From Vigna angularis (taxonomy: Eukaryota; Streptophyta; Magnoliopsida; Fabales; Fabaceae), in assembly GCF_016808095.1 (NCBI RefSeq), contig NC_068976.1:31490371-31554370 (forward strand): a stretch of 64,000 nt of DNA, in the 5' to 3' direction. This document shows, piece by piece, positions 24,586 through 42,209 of this stretch. Numbering within the stretch: position 1 is the stretch's first letter; each line of letters starts with the position of its first letter. Made by a program: the position numbers and the translations under genes. Below the pieces are notes generated by a model. That model made no database searches. It worked only from the letters and a program-made list of their open reading frames with translations, and had not been told where the DNA came from.

Positions 24586-25701
24586 ATGAACAGAGGTAAG
24601 GCAGCCGCCCTTGAGTCCTCTGCTCCTACTAGAGAGTTCATGAAGTGGACAAAGGACATGGACGCACGTCTTCTACACTCTATGATTGATGAATCACGAA
24701 TCGGTAATAGGGTTGACGGAAGCTGGACATCCCAAGCATATAGTAACATAGTTGATCATCTCCATAGCTCTGGTTATGTCGCAATTACAAAAATAATGTT
24801 AAAAATCGTCAGAAAGTCTTGAAAGATAAATGGCGTGAGGTACATGACTTGTTTTCTGGATTGAGTGGATTTGCGTGGAACCCAGTTAGTATGACATTTC
24901 ATGCTGAGGACGAAGTTTGGATGGACCTGATTTAGGTATTTATAAAAATACTCAAATTTTGTGGATCCTTATTATACATAATATGAAGCAGTGTGTTTGT
25001 TGTGTTTGTTGGTTCAGTCGAGGCCAACTGCGGAAAAATGGAGAGTTAATTGTATAAAACACTACGACTTAATGGTCGAGTTATGGGCAGCTGATCGAGC
25101 TACTAGGAGTGGTGTTCGGACTGCTCGTCAAGCACGTCGACAACGGGTTGGTCCTCGTGTCAGTGTTGATTTGAATCAAAATATTGAGTACATTCCAGAA
25201 CAGCCTCAGTGGGCGGGGTTTAGAGACCCAACTCCACCATCACCTCCTCCATCTGTCGATGAATATAGTCCGGGACAAACTCAATCTGTGCCTTCCGTCC
25301 CATCCGGTGGAACTTCATCCTCATGAGGGTCGAAAAGGAAGGCACCTATGGTCGATGTTATTGATTCTCAATTTGATAAGTTGACGACCAGCGTTGATGG
25401 TTTCGCAAATGTGCTTAGCTCATCAAATGTTCATTTTGGTGTGATCTCTGATGCAGCCGTGCGTCAAGTCTCAGCAATGGAAGATATAAATCAAATACTC
25501 CGTCGCAGCTCGACGTACACATACACAGAGGGCGGCATTTATGAAATGTTGAGTGCTATGAACATTTCTGATGAAAACTTGCTCGACCAATGTTATGATT
25601 TCTTATGTGCAAACCCCACATGTACAAAGAGGTTGATGGGACTGTCACCACACAAGCGGTTGAATAAATTATGTAAAATGATATCGGGCGGTGACTGTTA
25701 G
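24586..25701 (+). pseudogene. PIF/Harbinger ORF1, Myb/SANT-like DNA-binding protein, broken
   Basis: The N-terminal part matches the plant Myb/SANT-like (trihelix-related) domain: a KWTKDMDARLL start, then KNRQKVLKDKW, then SGFAWN. Exon 1 is 24586-24935 and exon 2 starts at 25018 after TTCAG. Exon 2 carries PTAEKWR and HYDLMVELWA, a Pro-rich spacer, a basic RKRK-like patch and a C-terminal module from about 25530. Three lesions are visible: a one-base loss in an A run near 24788-24792, a TAG at 24933-24935 and a TGA at 25324-25326. In this superfamily the Myb-like partner recruits transposase to the ends and into the nucleus. Confidence 0.85.
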
Positions 25702-25922
25702 GAAGGCTTATATGACTAGTTGTATTAGTATTATATTAAATTCTGTATCAGTGATTGAATTATGAATTATTGATTTTCTATCCATATGTGATTTTTAAGT
25801 TATGTTTGTTGGTTACGATGTAATGATTTGTTCTTATTTGTTCTTATTATTAAATATAAGTAATTTCTTATGACTTACTTTGTTGTTGTTTTAATCAATT
25901 GCTTTGTTGAAGAAATTGTCAA

Positions 25923-27074
25923 ATGGCCTCATCATCAACAAAAAGGCCAAGAAAAAGTCGTAAGGGAAAAGAAACCCTCACTGAGGCAGAAGATGCAGCC
26001 CATGTAAGACCATCTGTAGAGGAACAATTGGATCAGCGTCGTTTCTTCACTCACAGTCATTAAATGGAAAACTATGCAGCTGATTTCTATACAAGGAGTA
26101 TAATTGCTTCGAAGATAATGAATTTTGAATCATTTACCGGTTCAGGGTTATTTTTCCAACAACATCTTCTATTTCAAGGGGTGGTCCAATTTCTTACATT
26201 ACAGGGACCCTACTATTCGGATTTAATCAAAGTATTTTATTCAAATCTAAAGATTTCTGGAAATGGATATTTGCTCAGTGAGGTAAACAAGAGAAAAATT
26301 AGATTCAAACCTGCTGATTGGTTGAATGTAGCTAACTTGAAGTACGAGGGTCAGAAATTGTGTTATTCAAATATCCCAAAGGACTTTCCATATGACCGCG
26401 ACATGGCATTAGCTACTATGGTTATACCAGATTTGTAGGGTGGTCAAGGTGTTTTAGCGGTTGGTTGTTTGAATATCAATGATAGGCTTCTGCAATATGT
26501 TATTGTGTATATGTTGACTCCACGACCTGGGAATTTTGCTAGGTTGTTGCAGGAAGATATTTTTATGATATGGGTGCTTAAAAATAATATAGAAATCAAT
26601 TGGCCTCATCACGTCATGCATCATATGCTTAAATGCAGGGCTAGTGACACACCCCTCCCATACGGTGTCCTTATCACACAGATCATGCAATATTGTGGAG
26701 TTCACGTTGATGCCGATGCCAACACTCATATAGGGTCCCGACATCACTTTTCAATCAATTCTTTGAAGAGGATGAAAATTGTTAATGTCAACGGTGTTTG
26801 GCAACACGATCTGGATGATGATGAAGAAGAAGAAGACCAACCAGACCCTCATCAAAACCCTGTGCAGCCTCCTCTACCTCTATCAAATCCTAATATGATG
26901 ACTCAAATGTGGGAAGGAGTACAAGACTTGAGACACATAATGCATATGGAACAAATGCAGGTGCGGGTTCAACGTATTGAAGATAACTTGGCAAACCTTT
27001 CCCTAGACATGAACCGCCAATTTGCTCACCTTAATCAAAATGTGAACCTGATTCTTCACCGTTTAGATGATTAA
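25923..27074 (+). pseudogene. Extra ORF: plant 'putative transposon protein' family, two in-frame stops
   Basis: One reading frame of 384 codons runs from ATG 25923 to a stop at 27074, broken only by TAA at 26061-26063 and TAG at 26436-26438. The start is Ser/Lys/Arg-rich. The middle has FYTRSIIASK, YYSDLIKVFYSNLKI, then FMIWVLKNN and TPLPYGVLITQIM, and the end has an acidic stretch followed by a probable coiled coil. This layout resembles a plant family often annotated as putative plant transposon protein (Pfam PF20167 as I recall it). PIF/Harbinger elements are not normally described as carrying it. The minus-strand ORF at 58029-59101 looks related. Function unknown. Confidence 0.65.
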
Positions 27075-27227
27075 GTTCATTATATTTTCGATAATGTATT
27101 ACATGACTTGAATATTCTTAAATTTCTTTGTATGTGTTTGAAATATTACATTACTTATTAATGCTATTGTCCTTAACATCAGCTTTCCTAGTTTTTTTTA
27201 TTGTGTACTTTCTCATCTGCAAATTAG

Positions 27228-27539
27228 ATGGACTCTCGAATCATTGATGAAGTGCAAAAACAAATTAATCTATCAAGAAGACTATCTGTTGTTCTTGAAC
27301 AACATACACAGGCCATGGAGCGTCGAATATCCCTGGTAAATGCTAGGATTCAATCATCTAATCCAACTACAGAAGAAATTGAAAACTTGTTACAGACTAT
27401 GAACATTGAAGATCATAATTTATTCAGACAATGCTTCGATTTTTTATCTTCACATCCATCCCATACAGGACGTCTAATAGGGATGCCAATACAATATCGT
27501 TTCAATGCATTGCAACGATACCTTGCTGAATCAACGTGA
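27228..27539 (+). CDS. Small ORF with a duplicate of the ORF1 C-terminal module
   Basis: An intact frame of 103 residues. Residues 1-45 look like an amphipathic or coiled helix. Residues about 48-100 align with the end of the Myb/SANT ORF of the same element: MNI..HNLFRQCFDFL and GRLIGMP here, MNI..ENLLDQCYDFL and KRLMGLS there. It appears to be a free-standing copy of that module, perhaps a dimerisation or partner-binding surface, without DNA-binding residues. An AG just before the ATG could be a splice acceptor, so it may be a last exon of the upstream ORF. It is the only unbroken ORF of the element. Confidence 0.6.
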   Translation: MDSRIIDEVQKQINLSRRLSVVLEQHTQAMERRISLVNARIQSSNPTTEEIENLLQTMNIEDHNLFRQCFDFLSSHPSHTGRLIGMPIQYRFNALQRYLAEST

Positions 27540-28082
27540 TCATGAACTATTAAAAGAATATTTGTATGTTGAATTGTTGCAACTTTTTTTTAGGTCATGT
27601 AATATTATAACTTGCTACTTAATTATTTGGTTGTTTAATGTTAATCATTCTCACTTCCGTAACAAATAAATTGATATCACTTCGTACTAAATTATATTAC
27701 AAGCAAATACTACATTTTAAAATAAATTCATTTTACTACATTATAACTTTTATAATTTTTAAACATTAATTTTATTAATTATTCATAATTTTTTTCTCTT
27801 TATAAACATTTTTACAATTAAATATAACATTACAAAATAACATTTTATAATACTTTTATATCTAGGGGCATTTTGGTAATCTTTAATTTCTACCAATTAA
27901 ACTAATTTTTAAAATCTATCACATCAATCAAATTCTACACTAATTCTCACAAACTTTACTTCCAAATCCACTCTCAATTAACCACAAATCCACTCAAAAA
28001 AACAACTAAAAAATTACCCTCAAATCCACTCAAATGCATTCAAATCCATTCAAATTATCTTCCCCAAATCATCTCCTCCAAA

Positions 28083-28103
28083 TACACCCAAAAGAACACA
28101 GCC
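28083..28103 (-). repeat. PIF/Harbinger right terminal inverted repeat
   Basis: Read on the minus strand it starts GGCTGTGTTCTTTTGG. Inside it (27960-28075) are repeated CAAATCCACTC motifs, the inverse of GTGGATTTG. They may be subterminal transposase-binding sites because GGATTTG motifs also cluster at the left end. Confidence 0.85.
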
Positions 28104-28368
28104 TAAAGGCTAAACTAAAGTATTAAAATTATAAATTAACTTTCTTAGAAACATAACATTTGATATGATAATTACTTAATGTATTCATAATTTCTAGTAA
28201 AAATTATTTCTCAATTTAATATAAAATTGGATACCGTTTTTGTTTATTATGACTGGTTATTTTGTGGCTCTTTCTCCATCTTTTGTTGTGCCCGCAAAGT
28301 TGTGTTCCGGATTGACACACGACAACGCCAGGTAATCATCCCATGCCCACCTTCGTATCATCACCCTA

Positions 28369-28398
28369 CACGTGTTGGTCTCGCAATCCATATAAATA
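28369..28398 (+). promoter_or_regulatory. Candidate G-box and TATA box upstream of the FtsH gene
   Basis: CACGTG at 28369-28374 is a plant G-box, common in light-responsive promoters. TATAAATA follows at 28391-28398, then a CT/CA-rich stretch that suits a transcription start. Another TATAAAT lies at 28684-28690, closer to the ATG at 28784. Which of the two is used cannot be decided from sequence. Confidence 0.4.
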
Positions 28399-28783
28399 CA
28401 TTTCTCTACACCCTTCCGCACCAAATATCTCTCCACACACCACCAACACCACAAACTAACCAAACAATAAAATCTTCGGAAACGGAAGTAGTTATTACAA
28501 TTATTAATTTTCAAAACAGAGAACAAAGAAATCTGGATCCTTTAAATCTTCAACCTGTGGTCAATCGAACGGCTACCATGTCCTGTCGGATCACGTTGTC
28601 TCTTTCTCATTTCTTCTTCTTCTCCCGTTATCATTGACACTCATATCAGAAGCCAGAGGATTATCATCTCCGAGCCACACCCATATAAATTAATGCAAGT
28701 GAACGGGAAGAGGATATTCAAAGTTTCGATTTTGACGTCGTGGGTATTTCTATTTCTCTTTCTCTCGTTCTATTCATATTCCA

Positions 28784-35175
<6,392 letters not shown>

Positions 35176-37025
35176 ACTGTTGAGAGCTGTCTATTATGCG
35201 AGCAAAGTTGAGTGAAAGTTAAGGTATGTTTTTGACGTGTTTGGCTAAGGCCAGTGCAGTTATATATCCCACACAGAATGAGTTCACCCCTACAACACTG
35301 TATATTCCTGTAAGGTGGATCATGGCATCATTTTTAACACATAGCCAGCCTTGTTATTTCACTCATAATTCACTCATCCAAAGCCACACGGATAAAGAAG
35401 ATGAAGAAATACATAATAGTGCCTCTCACCAACTACATATATTGACTGGTAAATTGAATTCGTTGTATATTGACTATTATTTCAGTCCTGATGTGGCTGT
35501 TTGCAAATGTAATTTGGTATATAGTTTTATATATTAATGGTTCTGTGAAATATAAATGGTTCTGCTCTATGTTACACCCAAAATTCTATCTCAACTGTAA
35601 GTATAACATAACATGGTTAGTTATGAAGTCCATTCTCAAATTTCCTAAAGTATAGTCATATTTGTTTTCAACTGAGTAGAATCTTTTTGGGATGGATAAT
35701 TATTATTCCAAAATGGAACAGAGATAAAAAGTAAAGAATGATTTCCCCTATCCTTTGTAAGGAAAGAAATCTTGTTGACTCTGCAACATCAACTGTCTTG
35801 TATCAGAAGTAAACCTTAACAAGGTAGAATATTTGTAGTCATTTGTCCCTGGTGTGAATGATTGAAATGAATTTGTATTCATATAGCACAGGATCTTTTG
35901 AAATTGAGAGGAGAGCAAAATATCCAGTGTTCTATGAATGCAACTTTTTTGTACTTTTTTTAACAGAAAGAACAATATCATGCTAACTTGCATTGTGCTT
36001 GTGGACCATTGTCCTGTGTGGCCAATCTTCTTTGGAAAATCATGATGTCATATTCTATCATTGTAAATCATTATCTCATTTTTCTACTGCTCAGAAGCTT
36101 GAACAACAAAACTGCAAGTGGACAAATAGTGTAGAGCCTTCTCCAGACAAGCTGTTAAAACTTACATGTAGCAAAATCAAACTCTTCTTACCTAAACTGC
36201 CAACCTACTTTATTGAAGGTGGGGCAGTTTGAACAATTTTAATACATTTTAAGTTTTTTGTTATTAATTATTATTTTTAATTAATTTAATTACTATATTT
36301 ATTATTTTTATATGATAAATTATTTTATCATAATTAATAATTAAAGTTTTACTTGTTAATATAATGATTTAAGTTATAATATGATATATATTTATATATT
36401 TTAAATAATATAACGTAAAATATTTTAATCCTTTAAATTATTTATGTTTTAATTTTCAATTTAAAAGATATATTGGTGGATTAGTTCACTCCTCTGATAA
36501 AAGTAAATTAATATCATCAATTTGAGTCATCAAATTTTAGCAACTGTGTCTATCTAAAAATCAGATCTAATTATAAATCATTTTAAACTTTAAAAGGGAA
36601 TAAATTGTATTCTATTGAGTGCTATTTTATTTGACGAGTAAATAGTATCATCTACCATGCATAAATTTTTGTAAGTATATGAGGTTTAAATCAAACATGT
36701 ATTATTATATTGTATTGCAAATTTTTACTAATCTCAACAAAATTGTTAATTCTTTTATTTTTAAAATTTGTATTATTATACTAAACTTATGAAATATAAA
36801 AAATTAAAAATTCTGCATTGAAATTTGCTCACCTCAAGACTAACGCAAAAGAAGAAATCAGTTTACACCCTCACGACTTCTGTTCCGACAGAGTAAAATG
36901 GTGTAATAAATAAATTGGATGTGAGTTTTGTACAATTTTTTAGTTGAGTTTATTCTGAAAATAAAAATAAAAATTAGTCATATTCAAGACAATTCTGAAC
37001 TAAAATTTTTACAATATCAATGAGA
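35176..37025 (+). other. FtsH 3' untranslated region and AT-rich intergenic DNA
   Basis: The 3' end of the FtsH transcript should lie within the first few hundred bases after the TGA at 35173-35175. The short open frames here (for example 35226-35537) lack domains and codon bias. Beyond about 36240 the sequence is AT-rich without features. Confidence 0.6.
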
Positions 37026-37262
37026 ATTTCTTATTACATCTTAATTTAAATAAGATATTTTTAAGACCTCCCGTATTAAATTAAAGTTTCTCTAACAGAT
37101 AATTATCTTGTAGTGTGAACTTCGTGTTTAATTATGTTTTACTTATGTAAGTACTATTTGTTTTTAATTTAATTACTTTAAAGTATATTTTATAAAATAA
37201 CAGTTAAAGGTATCAATTAAGAGATAATGTATATCACTACTTTAAAAAAAATACATAATCGG
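37026..37262 (+). repeat. Direct duplication, copy A (uninterrupted)
   Basis: About 235 bp from TTTCTTATTACATCTTA to ACATAATCG is repeated at 40236-40361 plus 45375-45486. Copy A has no insertion and shows CTTATGTAAGTACTATTTG where copy B is split by the Ty3 element. It may be an old repeat family or the ends of a larger unclassified element enclosing the tandem array. Confidence 0.8.
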
Positions 37263-37649
37263 TATGTAAAATTTTCAAAAATTAATTATATATAAAGTTA
37301 GAGTTATTATATTAGACTATTAAATAAATATTTTTATTATTGATATTCTTCATATAAATTAAACTAATATTATTTTATGAAGTCAGTATAAATCATACAT
37401 ACATAACACTTCTTATAAAGTTTTAAATAATTATGTTACAAAAGAATATTAAAAAATTATAGTTCCTTTTAAAGCTTTTAGTAATAAAATTATCACACAT
37501 TTTAATATTATAAATTTTGTTTTTATATTCACCAAATTTATTTTTCATTTTAACTTCAAATTGTTAGAGTTTATAAAAAAATATCTAATAAACTAATTAT
37601 CTTAAAATATATTTCTGATGTATTTATATATTAATAAGAAGAGTTTACT

Positions 37650-37651
<2 letters not shown>

Positions 37652-37681
<30 letters not shown>
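37652..37681. repeat. (AT)n microsatellite
   Basis: A short pure AT run in an AT-rich intergenic stretch. Confidence 0.9.
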
Positions 37682-37686
<5 letters not shown>

Positions 37687-38147
37687 TGATTAAATGAATC
37701 TAATTCAAACATTAGATAAATATGAAAAAATATTAAATAAAAATAATTTATATTTAATATATTAGTTTTATTTTTATATTATTATCTTTTATTTTTTATT
37801 TTTTTATTTTGTGATTTCTAATCACTTTGTTATTTAATAAAATAAAAAGTTAGAATTAATTATATATACATAAAAATTAACATAAAGTTATAAAGTTTTA
37901 AATAGTTATATTTGTAATAGAATAAATTAAAATGTTGTACTTAATATTAGATATTTGTAATAAAAAGTCGTACTTTTTAACAATATAAATTTTGTTTTAT
38001 ATTTTTTAAATTTACTGTTTACTATTTTAACTTGAAAATATAGGGTTTAAAACTTTAGTAAGATCGAAATAAAAAATAAAAACTAACAAAATAATTAGTT
38101 TAAAATATACCATTATTGTATTTACATTGTCATGACTTGAATTTAGA

Positions 38148-39965
38148 AATATATACTAGACATACATTTTTATACGAGTTTAGTAATACATTAGACAAAT
38201 ATAGCAAAAAAAATATTATGAGTCTAATAATATACATATTAGACGAGTATAACAAAAATCATTATAGGAGTTTAACAATACACGATAAAGGAGTATGTTC
38301 ATAGATTAATTAGACAAATATAATAAAAAATATATTAGATGAGGTATTTCATACATTTATTAGACGATTCTAAGCATAAATGATTAGACATGTATAACAA
38401 AAAATATTAAACGAATATATCGATGCACTAATTAGACAAGTTTAACAATATATTTTTGATGAGTTTATTCATACAATCACTAAACAAGTATAACAAAAAA
38501 TATTAAATGAATCATTTCACACATTGATTAAACGAGTCATCGAATACTCATTAAATGAGTTTGTCATATACTAATTAAACAAGTCTAGCAACAAAAACTA
38601 GATGAGTTTGTCCATACACTAATAAGACAAGTCTAGCAATATACATTGCACAAGTGTGTCTGTCCATACACAAATTATACAAGCCTATTAATACATATTA
38701 GAAGAGTTTGTCCATTCACGGGTTAAGTAAGTCTTGCAATACACATTAAATGAATATGCATATACATTGACTGGAAGACTATGTTCATACACTAATTAAA
38801 CGACTCTAGTAACAAACACTAGACAAGTATGTCTATACACTAATTAGACAAGTCTATTTGTACACAAATTAGATGAGTTTATTAATACATGTTAGACAAG
38901 TTTGTTCATTCATTGATTAAACGAGTCTTGCAATACACATTACACGAGTTTGAATATACACTGATTAGACGAACCTAACAATATACGTTATACGAGTGTA
39001 TCCATGTAGTAATTAAACAAGTCTAATAATACATATTAAGCAAGTTTGTCAATGTATTGATTAGAGAGTTTAGCAATACACATAAGAAAGTCTTTACATA
39101 CACTCATTAAAAGAATATAGCAAAAAAATTTCACAAGATTATCCATACAATAATTAGACAAATATAACAAAAAAATATTAGACAAGTCATTTCCTATGTT
39201 GATTAGACAAGTCTAGGAATACATTGAATAAGTGAGCAAAACAAAAGAAATTAGACAAATTTGTCGATATATTGATTAAACGAATCCACCAATACACATC
39301 AGACGAGTCATTCATATATTGATTAGACAACTCTTACAATATACATTAGAGAAATTTTTTCACTTATAAATTAATCGAGCTTATTAATACACAATAGACA
39401 AGTTTGTTCATTCTCTGATTATATAAATCTTGAAATACACATTAGACGAGTTTGTTCATACATTAATTAGATAAATATAACAAAAAACATTAAAGGGGTC
39501 TAACAATACACATTAAATGTGTTTGTCAAATATTGATTAATGAGTATAACAAAAAATATTAGATGAATGTATATTGATTAGATAAGTTTAAGAATACACA
39601 TTAGACGAGTATGTCCATATACTGATGAGATGAGTCTTGTAACAAATATTAGATGAGTTTGTCCATACACTAATTAAACTAGTCTAACAACATATCTTAG
39701 ACGAGTCTATTCATACACATATTAGATGAATCTATTAATACACATTAAACGACTCTATCCATTCCATGATTAGATAAATCTTGCAATATATATTACTCAA
39801 ATTTGTCCATATACTAATTAAACGAGTATAATAATACACATTAGACGAGTGTATCCTTATACTTATTAGACAAATCTAACAAAACATATTGAACAAGTTT
39901 TTTAATGCATTGATTAAACAAATATAGCAATACACATTTCATCAGTATGTTCATAGATTAATTGA
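38148..39965. repeat. Degenerate tandem array, about 48-bp unit (two about 24-bp halves)
   Basis: About 1.8 kb is built from alternating half-units. One is TTAGACGAGTTTGTCCATAC plus a few bases; the other starts TTAGACAAGTCTAGCAATAC. The shared head is TTAGACRAGT. I estimate three to four dozen full units. They have diverged by substitution and small indels, with no unit perfectly conserved. There is no reading frame. It resembles a minor satellite or an expanded internal repeat of a transposon. Confidence 0.85.
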
Positions 39966-40235
39966 TATTTTTAATAAGTGGACTCTACACATCCTTTATA
40001 ATAGAGTCTAATATGTTTTTAAGTGTTTTATTTATTCATAAAACCTACTATTTATATTTATATAAACACATGACTTTCTAAAAGTATAAATTACTTTTAA
40101 TATTGATTTTATTTAAAATTTAATTATAAACTTAAAAATATTTATTATTTGCTTCATTAATTTTTAGTTTTGTTTAATAAACACACAATCAAATAGGAGA
40201 CAAACTAGCTATTAACTACAACCTTTTAACGATAA

Positions 40236-40361
40236 TTTCTTATTACATCTTATATTTAAATAAGATATTTTTAAGACCACCCATGTTAAATTAAAGATTC
40301 TCTAACAAATAATATATTTGTAGTTTCAACTTTGTGCTAAATTATTTTCTCTTATATAAGT
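40236..40361 (+). repeat. Direct duplication, copy B, left part
   Basis: Homologous to the first half of 37026-37262. It breaks off at TATAAGT where the Ty3 element begins, and copy B resumes at 45375. Confidence 0.8.
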
Positions 40362-40390
40362 TGACTCACTCAAAAGTGTTTTCAGTCATC

Positions 40391-41672
40391 ATGATAACGC
40401 TCGACAAACCTGTAATCGAAGCCTTTGCAACTGATACGGTGACGCCCAAAGTCGATTGGCGGCAAAGCGTACGAGAACTAATGACGAAACAGGAACATGG
40501 AGAAAATGTTAGTACAGCCGACTCTAAACGCATTGCTCGTTTTCTGTGTATAGGTGGCGACTTATATAGGCGAGGCTATACCGCGCCGCTATCGGAAGAT
40601 GAGGCAGATTACGTTCTACGAGAGCTTCACAACGAAATATGCGGTCTACATTCAGGAAAGCGTACACTCATGGCCCGAGTATTGCGAGCAGGTTACTACT
40701 GGCCAACGATCGACCATGATTGTGAAACGTTCGTTAAGAAATGTATATTCTGCCAGGCACACGACAAATATTTCCGCGTCCCTCCTGAAGAGTTGCATGG
40801 CATTATCTCGCCATGGCCGTTCGCCCAGTGGGGAATGGATATAGTGGGACCATTACCAATCAGAAAGGCTCAAAGTAAGTTCCTCCTAGTAGCGATCGAT
40901 TACTTCACAAAATGGATCGAAGCTGAGGCATTGGCGGTCATAAGCGCTCAACGGGTACAAAAATTTATCTAGCACTTGATCTGCCGATTCGGTCTACCTT
41001 AGAAAATCGTCACTGATAATGGAGGACAATTTATTGAAAAGAAACTGGAAGAATTCCTTAAGAGCTTGGGAATCAAACATGTTACCAGCTCGGTAGAACA
41101 CCCCCAAACAAATGGGCAAGCTAAAGCTGCCAACAAAGTTGTAATCACAGAGTTGAAAAAGCGGCTCGGTGAAGCCAAAAGCTTATGGGTAGAAGAGCTA
41201 CCAGAAGTACTATGGGCGTACAAATGCACCCCTCACGGATCCACTAGAGAAACTCCATTCAACCTCACATATGACACGAACGCCATGTTTCTAGTGGAAG
41301 TAGGAGAACCGTCATTAAGGCGAGGCATACAAAATATGAACTTCAACAACGAGCAGTTGCAGATGAACCTCAACATGCTACTTGAACGTTGAGAGGTCGC
41401 CACAATTCGCGAGACAGCTCAAAAATGAATGCTCTCCCGTCGGTACAATACCAAGGTCAGACCTAGAGCCTTCAAAGAAGGGGACCTCGTATGGCGCAAA
41501 AGAGGGGAAGCAAGGAAAAATTGAGCTCATGGAAAGCTAGCAGCCAAGTAAGAAGGACCGTTCCGCATCACATAAGATTTAATGAATGGAGCATATCGCC
41601 TCGAGCTCCTTAATGGACAAGCCATTCCAAACACCTGGAACGCAACCCATCTTAAATTTTATTTTAGTTGAA
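40391..41672 (+). pseudogene. Ty3 pol remnant: H2C2 zinc finger and integrase
   Basis: The frame opens in the linker after RNase H (..SKRIARFLCIGGDLYRRGY). It then shows the H2C2 finger (LHNEICGLHSGKR..CIFCQAH) and the integrase core with Asp in QWGMDIVGP and Asp in VTDNGGQF. The expected catalytic Glu is Lys (GQAKAANK in place of the usual GQAEAAN). Stops occur near 40970 and 41000 (first probably from Trp) and again at about 41390, 41425 and 41520. The C-terminal part (FKEGDLVWRK..GPFRIT..GAYRLELLNG) is recognisable. The protein is clearly non-functional. Confidence 0.9.
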
Positions 41673-42209
41673 AATTGTTTTCTCATGTTTATGAAACATT
41701 ACTCCTCCGTTTACAGTAATAAATTTTTATCCATTTTCACTTCTATCGTATAGATCATCTTCAAGAAAAACACAAGCAGGTTGCTTTCAATCTACAAGTT
41801 TCACAAACTTGCTGAAACATGATATAATTACTCGATGATCACACCTCGAACTCAAACAATGAGAGCGGACGCTAGAGCATCGTTCATACTAAGGCACTCA
41901 ACCGAGGAGACACTCACAAACCTGGTAGATGTTCGCCATAAAACACCCAGGCACATTGCATATAGGGATACACTCCCTCTGGTAGATGTTCGCCCTAACT
42001 CGTATCAACATAAAGGCAATTTACCGATTACGCAACAATAATAATATTCGACAACAGATAATCATCGCAGTTATATTAAGTAATCAACACAGGTAATTAC
42101 CATAAGTATATACGAAATAGGCAAATGCAAAAGTCATGGCATCAACAGGTACCTAGTACCTTAAGTACATGCAAAAAATTACGCGGCGTAAACACAACAA
42201 TTCCAAAGC

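Larger units (their letters stand above)
20410..28103 (+). mobile_element. PIF/Harbinger DNA transposon, complete ends, about 7.7 kb
   Basis: The left end reads GACTGTGTTCGTTTGG and the right end, on the opposite strand, GGCTGTGTTCTTTTGG. Both are directly flanked by TAA (20407-20409 and 28104-28106), the target duplication typical of PIF/Harbinger. In order, all plus strand, it holds a repeat cluster (21371-21496), an unidentified open region (21511-21949), a three-exon DDE transposase (23044-24452), a Myb/SANT-like ORF (24586-25701), an ORF related to a plant transposon protein family (25923-27074) and a small ORF (27228-27539). Bases 22000-23040 look like leader or intron. Each of the first three genes carries a few stops or a frameshift, so the element is recently dead. 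Confidence 0.93.

Noticed and set aside
35226..35537. 102-codon ORF just after the FtsH stop
   Set aside because: It lies in the probable FtsH 3' untranslated region, with no domain and no gene-like codon use.
38148..39965. CRISPR-like array
   Set aside because: Units are continuous and degenerate, with no unique spacers between identical repeats. This is plant nuclear DNA.
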